Source: Pseudomonadota bacterium
GTDB lineage: Bacteria > Pseudomonadota > Gammaproteobacteria > Burkholderiales > Burkholderiaceae_D
Length of the DNA stretch: 8,587 nt
Direction: 5' to 3'
Assembly: GCA_023435945.1 (NCBI GenBank)
Contig: JAEZLB010000183.1
Span: forward strand, 1 to 8,587
Of this stretch, positions 5,506-8,587 are shown in pieces. A program made the translations under genes and the position numbers. Position 1 is the first letter of the stretch. Each line of letters starts with the position of its first letter. Under the pieces are notes generated by a model that was given only the letters and a program-made list of their open reading frames with translations, was not told where the DNA came from and searched no databases.

Positions 5506-7173
5506 TTACAGTACGTCGCTTGCGTGATCAGCCAGGCGCGAACGCTCCCCGCGTGCCAGCGTGATGTGGCCACTGTGTACCCAGCCTTTGAAGCGATCGA
5601 CCACATAGGTCAGTCCGCTCGATCCCTCGGTCAGATAAGGGGTATCGATCTGCGCGATATTGCCCAGGCACACCACCTTGGTGCCGGGGCCGGCGCGTGT
5701 GACCAGTGTTTTCATCTGCTTGGGTGTGAGGTTCTGGGCTTCGTCGACGATCAGGAACTTGTTGACGAAGGTGCGGCCGCGCATGAAGTTCATGGACTTG
5801 ATCTTGATCTTGGATCGGATCAGGTCCTGCGTCGCAGCGCGTCCCCAGTCGCCGGCATCGTTGTCCGACTTGTTCAGTACTTCCAGGTTGTCGTCGAAGG
5901 CGCCCATCCACGGTGACATTTTCTCTTCTTCCGTACCCGGCAGAAAACCGATGTCCTCACCGACCGGGACGGTCACGCGCGTGACGATGATTTCATTGTA
6001 GAGCTTGGTTTCGAGCACTTGCGCCAAACCTGCCGCCAGGGCAAGCAGTGTCTTACCCGTGCCGGCCTGACCAAGCAGCGTAATGAAATCGCACTCGGGG
6101 TCCATCAACAGGTTCATCGCAAAGTTCTGTTCACGGTTGCGTGCAGTGATGCCCCATACGCTGTTCTTGGCGTGCGTGTAATCGCGCAAAGTGCGGATCA
6201 CGGCAGTCTTGCCATTGATCTGTTTTACCTGCCCATAAAAAGGCACTTCGCCATCGGACGGTTCCATGTAGACGAACTGGTTGACCAGCATGGCGTGCAC
6301 CAGGGGGCCGCTTAGACGATAGTAAGTGTAACCAGTGCCATGCTGGGTTTCCTGCCACGACTCCATGCCTTTGCCATGCTTGCTCCAGAAATCGTCCGGT
6401 AACTGCAGGATGCCGGAATACAGCAGGTCGGTGTCTTCCAGTACATGGTCGTTGAAGTATTCTTCAGCCGGCAGTCCCAGTGCACGTGCCTTGATGCGTA
6501 TGTTGATATCCTTGGATACCAGCACTACCGGGCGATCCGGGTGCTGCTGTTCCAGCGCGCGCACCACCGCCAGGATCTGGTTGTCGGCTTTGCCGGTAGG
6601 CAGGCCGGCTGGCAGCGTCTCTACCTGAAGCTGAGTCTGGAAAAAGAGGCGGCCGCCCGCATCCTTGTTGCCGAGCTTGTTGAGCGGTATACCTTGCTCG
6701 ATCTGATTGTCGCTGACATCGGCAACCAGATCGTCGAGTGTGCGTGAGACCTGGCGCGCATTACGCGCCACTTCCGACATGCCTTTCTTGTGATTGTCCA
6801 GTTCCTCCAGCGTCATCATCGGCAGATAGATATCGTGTTCGGCGAAGCGGAACAGCGACGTCGGGTCATGCATCAGCACATTGGTATCCAGCACGAACAG
6901 CTTCCGGATGCTGGACTTGTCGCGGCTGCGGCGTGCGCCGGATTTGATCGGCGTCTCCCCCGCTTTTGCAGCGCGTGGGGAGGGAGAGGGGGCTTCAGCG
7001 GCCTTGCCCGGTCCCTTGGCGCGTAGGATCTCATCGTTTTCGATTTCGATTGCCTGCGGCAAGGGCTCCACCAGTGCTATGGCTGGCTTGATGCGCTTGT
7101 TTTTGTCCGCTTTAGGATAGTCTTCCGGCGGAAGCAGGGTGGCAGGCTTGGTCGGCATTTTGGGTAGGGGCAT
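5506..7173 (-). CDS. phoH: PIN domain-PhoH ATPase fusion protein (PhoH2/YlaK type)
   Basis: Two-domain protein of 555 aa from the ATG at 7173. Residues 1-88 are Pro/Lys/Ala-rich and look disordered. A PIN nuclease domain follows from about 90 (KLFVLDTNVLMHDP), with acidic residues D96, E123/E124, D197 (in GKADN) and D222 (in SKDIN), all expected for an active site. The C-terminal PhoH P-loop ATPase (about 340-555) has Walker A GQAGTGKT at 368-375 and Walker B FLIVDEAQN with D477 and E478. Mycobacterial PhoH2 proteins of this architecture are ATP-dependent RNA helicase-nucleases, so an RNA-processing role is inferred. E. coli PhoH itself lacks the PIN domain, so the symbol reflects the ATPase family only. 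An upstream in-frame TTG (7179) is less likely as start: GAGGT at 7181-7185 is seven bases from the ATG but one base from the TTG. Confidence 0.93.
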   Translation of the reverse strand: MPLPKMPTKPATLLPPEDYPKADKNKRIKPAIALVEPLPQAIEIENDEILRAKGPGKAAEAPSPSPRAAKAGETPIKSGARRSRDKSSIRKLFVLDTNVLMHDPTSLFRFAEHDIYLPMMTLEELDNHKKGMSEVARNARQVSRTLDDLVADVSDNQIEQGIPLNKLGNKDAGGRLFFQTQLQVETLPAGLPTGKADNQILAVVRALEQQHPDRPVVLVSKDINIRIKARALGLPAEEYFNDHVLEDTDLLYSGILQLPDDFWSKHGKGMESWQETQHGTGYTYYRLSGPLVHAMLVNQFVYMEPSDGEVPFYGQVKQINGKTAVIRTLRDYTHAKNSVWGITARNREQNFAMNLLMDPECDFITLLGQAGTGKTLLALAAGLAQVLETKLYNEIIVTRVTVPVGEDIGFLPGTEEEKMSPWMGAFDDNLEVLNKSDNDAGDWGRAATQDLIRSKIKIKSMNFMRGRTFVNKFLIVDEAQNLTPKQMKTLVTRAGPGTKVVCLGNIAQIDTPYLTEGSSGLTYVVDRFKGWVHSGHITLARGERSRLADHASDVL

Positions 7174-7180
7174 CAGCAAG

Positions 7181-7185
7181 ACCTC
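7181..7185 (-). promoter_or_regulatory. Ribosome-binding site that decides the PIN-PhoH start
   Basis: GAGGT on the - strand lies seven bases before the ATG at 7173. The alternative TTG at 7179 would be one base away, too close for normal initiation. This favours the shorter reading by two residues. Confidence 0.65.
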
Positions 7186-7286
7186 ATTGGTAATGAATGG
7201 GACAAATGCAGATCTGACAGTCCGAATAAGCGGGAACCGTTATTGAGGAAAGTCTGGGGATCGGTGGAAAAAGGCGGGCGAAATGT

Positions 7287-7331
7287 AAAAAAGCCGTTTG
7301 TGAAAAGGAGCTTTCCTTTTCTCCAAACGGC
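7287..7331 (-). terminator. Rho-independent terminator of the peroxiredoxin gene
   Basis: GCCGTTTG (7293-7300) pairs with CAAACGGC (7324-7331), and inside it AAAAGGA (7303-7309) pairs with TCCTTTT (7314-7320), with a small internal loop between. Read on the - strand, the stem is followed by six T residues (7292-7287). It begins 25 bp after the peroxiredoxin stop codon and separates that gene from the PIN-PhoH gene. Confidence 0.85.
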
Positions 7332-7356
7332 CTCCGCTTGTGGTTTCTTATGGAAT

Positions 7357-7842
7357 TCAATGGCTTGAAATCACCTTCATCAATTCGAGCACCTCGTCCA
7401 CGTGGCCCGGGACTTTCACTCCACGCCATTCTTTCACCAACTTGCCGTTGGCGTCAATGACAAAAGTGGAGCGTTCTACGCCCCTGACTTTTTTTCCGTA
7501 CATGAGCTTGGTTTTCATCACCCCGAACAGGTTGCAGATATTCTCTTCGGGGTCGGAGATGAGTTCGAACGGCAGGTCCAGTTTGCCTTTGAAGTTCTCA
7601 TGCGAACGCAGACTGTCGCGGCTCAGGCCTACGATCTCGGTATTGGCCTTGCGAAACTCCGGATACAAGTCACGAAAGCGCAGGCTTTCCGTGGTGCAGC
7701 CGGGAGTATTGTCCTTGGGGTAAAAGAACAGGACCAGATTTCTGCCGCGATAGTCAGACAGCGTAAATATTTTATCGCTGGTCATAGGCGCGGAAAAATC
7801 AGGTACCGTTTCATTGAGCGCGACATCGCTGACTATCAACAT
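7357..7842 (-). CDS. bcp: Thioredoxin-dependent peroxiredoxin, Bcp/PrxQ type
   Basis: 161-aa thiol peroxidase of the AhpC/TSA superfamily that reduces hydrogen peroxide and organic hydroperoxides in the cytoplasm. The thioredoxin-like fold begins at VPDFSAP (13-19). The peroxidatic cysteine is C49 in FFYPKDNTPGCTTE, with the conserved Pro-Thr-Pro-Gly surroundings; R125 (in ERSTFVID) is the conserved Arg. The resolving Cys that E. coli Bcp carries five residues after the peroxidatic one is absent (Leu54 here). The only other cysteine is C103. The frame stays open upstream to 7965, but those 41 residues have no peroxiredoxin character, and AGGAG (7850-7846) points to the ATG at 7842. The gene has its own terminator. 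Confidence 0.93.
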   Translation of the reverse strand: MLIVSDVALNETVPDFSAPMTSDKIFTLSDYRGRNLVLFFYPKDNTPGCTTESLRFRDLYPEFRKANTEIVGLSRDSLRSHENFKGKLDLPFELISDPEENICNLFGVMKTKLMYGKKVRGVERSTFVIDANGKLVKEWRGVKVPGHVDEVLELMKVISSH

Positions 7843-7845
7843 ACT

Positions 7846-7850
7846 CTCCT
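7846..7850 (-). promoter_or_regulatory. Ribosome-binding site that decides the peroxiredoxin start
   Basis: AGGAG on the - strand is three bases from the ATG at 7842. The spacing is short, and the second codon is a TTG with a better six-base spacing, so initiation one codon later cannot be excluded. Either choice rules against the longer frame that starts at 7965. Confidence 0.6.
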
Positions 7851-8003
7851 GTTCTAATCGGTCAGAAAGGCTGGCGCATTTCGCAGCAGCGATAACCAGG
7901 CTGGCTGGCCTGCACTTCAGGTTTCCACGCCGGAATGGAAGTACGTTTCTTTTGGAAAACGCCATACTTGGGGCGGCGCGAATGAGTGAAGCTCTCTGAT
8001 TTC

Positions 8004-8033
8004 GACATATTGAGGCAAATACAAGAATTTCAA
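8004..8033 (-). promoter_or_regulatory. Possible promoter upstream of the peroxiredoxin gene
   Basis: On the - strand TTGAAA (8033-8028) and TATGTC (8009-8004) are 18 bp apart. The -35 is good and the -10 mediocre. If used, it would give a leader of about 155 nt. The rest of the 230-bp gap between the peroxiredoxin and Mth938-like genes shows no credible gene and no clear terminator for the latter. Confidence 0.35.
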
Positions 8034-8072
8034 GGGACCTGAAAAAGACCTTTGAGAAAATAGGAAATACGC

Positions 8073-8453
8073 TTATGCCTGTTTTTCTATGATGAGTGCC
8101 AGGGCAACTTTGCGGCCCTCTGCCATCAGGATGTTATAAGTGCGGCAAGCAGCCTGGTTGTCCATGCACTCTACGCCAATACGCTTTTGCGTCAAGGCCG
8201 TGATCAGGCGAGGGTGAATGAAGCGCTGCTTGTCACCCGTCCCGAGGATGACAACATCCGGATTCTGCGCATTGATGGGCTCAAAATCTGTTGCAGCCAG
8301 GTTGTCGAATGTCGTCACCTCCCACCTTACCGGTTTGATTTCCGGTAGCACGATCAGGCTGTGGGAAAAATAGACGGCATTGATCTCGACACCATGCTCA
8401 TCGTAGGCAGTCACCGTCTGGTATTGCTGAGTAGGAGCGGAATGAAGTTTCAT
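8073..8453 (-). CDS. Mth938-like domain protein (DUF498, NDUFAF3-related)
   Basis: 126-aa soluble protein of the DUF498/Mth938 family, whose eukaryotic member NDUFAF3 is a complex I assembly factor; the bacterial role is not established. Family marks are the central INAQNPDVVILGTGDKQRF (about 60-78) with its GTG turn at 71-73, followed by IGVECMDNQAACRTYNILMAEGRKVALAL (92-120). That part holds C96 and C103 and the conserved CRTYNIL. The ATG at 8453 has no evident Shine-Dalgarno sequence; no alternative start fits better, since the following residues already match the family's N-terminus. It is on the same strand as the peroxiredoxin gene but 230 bp from it, so probably a separate unit. Confidence 0.85.
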   Translation of the reverse strand: MKLHSAPTQQYQTVTAYDEHGVEINAVYFSHSLIVLPEIKPVRWEVTTFDNLAATDFEPINAQNPDVVILGTGDKQRFIHPRLITALTQKRIGVECMDNQAACRTYNILMAEGRKVALALIIEKQA

Positions 8454-8481
8454 GATAATTGTGAAGCGGCTATGTTGGAAG

Positions 8482-8498
8482 AGGCATTATCAATGCCT
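8482..8498. repeat. Perfect 7-bp inverted repeat upstream of the Mth938-like gene
   Basis: AGGCATT and AATGCCT flank a 3-base centre ATC, making a 17-bp perfect dyad. It lies 29 bp before the ATG at 8453 and downstream of the putative promoter, so in the mRNA leader. No T run follows, so it is not a typical terminator. It could be a repressor operator or a leader hairpin. Confidence 0.6.
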
Positions 8499-8532
8499 GC
8501 AGCCCTACAGGATTGAATTAAAAATAATTGAC

Positions 8533-8560
8533 ATTGTATTCCTTTCTAAACCCTGCTCAA
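8533..8560 (-). promoter_or_regulatory. Putative sigma70 promoter of the Mth938-like gene
   Basis: On the - strand TTGAGC (8560-8555) and TACAAT (8538-8533) are separated by 16 bp. The predicted transcript would start near 8526 and have a leader of about 73 nt that contains the dyad at 8482-8498. Confidence 0.5.
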
Positions 8561-8587
8561 GTCCGTGGATTGATTAAAAGAGTGGCT

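Noticed and set aside
7843..7965. N-terminal extension of the peroxiredoxin frame by 41 residues
   Set aside because: It has no similarity to peroxiredoxins, and a ribosome-binding site lies right before the internal ATG at 7842, where the family N-terminus begins.
8528..8556. Perfect TTGACA on the + strand near the window end as a divergent promoter
   Set aside because: No acceptable -10 lies 16-18 bp downstream (CCCTGC at 17 bp), and no + strand gene is visible before the window ends.

Overview
The window looks like chromosome from a betaproteobacterium, most likely a Burkholderiales member near Oxalobacteraceae (Herminiimonas, Janthinobacterium and Herbaspirillum type). This is judged from protein resemblance and from the gene order rpsF-priB-rpsR-rplI-dnaB with lexA beside it, not from a database search. 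GC content is moderate and codon use looks even. There are no insertion sequences, tRNAs, rRNAs, CRISPR arrays or phage genes.

Left part (1-1478): a SPOUT tRNA methyltransferase (TrmJ type) on the + strand converges on lexA on the - strand. The 245-bp region 1479-1723 is a divergent control region. On the lexA side it carries two SOS boxes in tandem (1505-1520 and 1522-1537). On the other side it carries a good sigma70 promoter (1627-1655) and a leader hairpin for the ribosomal protein operon.

Middle part (1724-4672): rpsF, priB, rpsR and rplI form a tight + strand operon closed by a strong terminator at 3209-3236. This joins ribosomal proteins S6, S18 and L9 with the primosome protein PriB. 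The replicative helicase gene dnaB follows with its own -10 element, placed so close to the ATG that its mRNA may be leaderless.

Right part (4784-8453): a DUF47 (PhoU-like) gene on the + strand converges on a PIN-PhoH ATPase gene on the - strand, and the two share a bidirectional terminator. Next come a Bcp/PrxQ-type peroxiredoxin with its own terminator and a small Mth938-like (DUF498) protein, both on the - strand. The last 134 bp hold the putative promoter and a perfect dyad upstream of the Mth938-like gene.

The window is mostly conserved core genome: replication, translation, SOS control, oxidative defence and phosphate- or RNA-related functions. I see no clearly new multi-gene system. 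The points worth a second look are regulatory: the abutting SOS boxes, the S6:S18-type leader, the near-leaderless dnaB promoter with helically phased repeats, the DUF47 gene without its usual Pit transporter, and the dyad before the Mth938-like gene.
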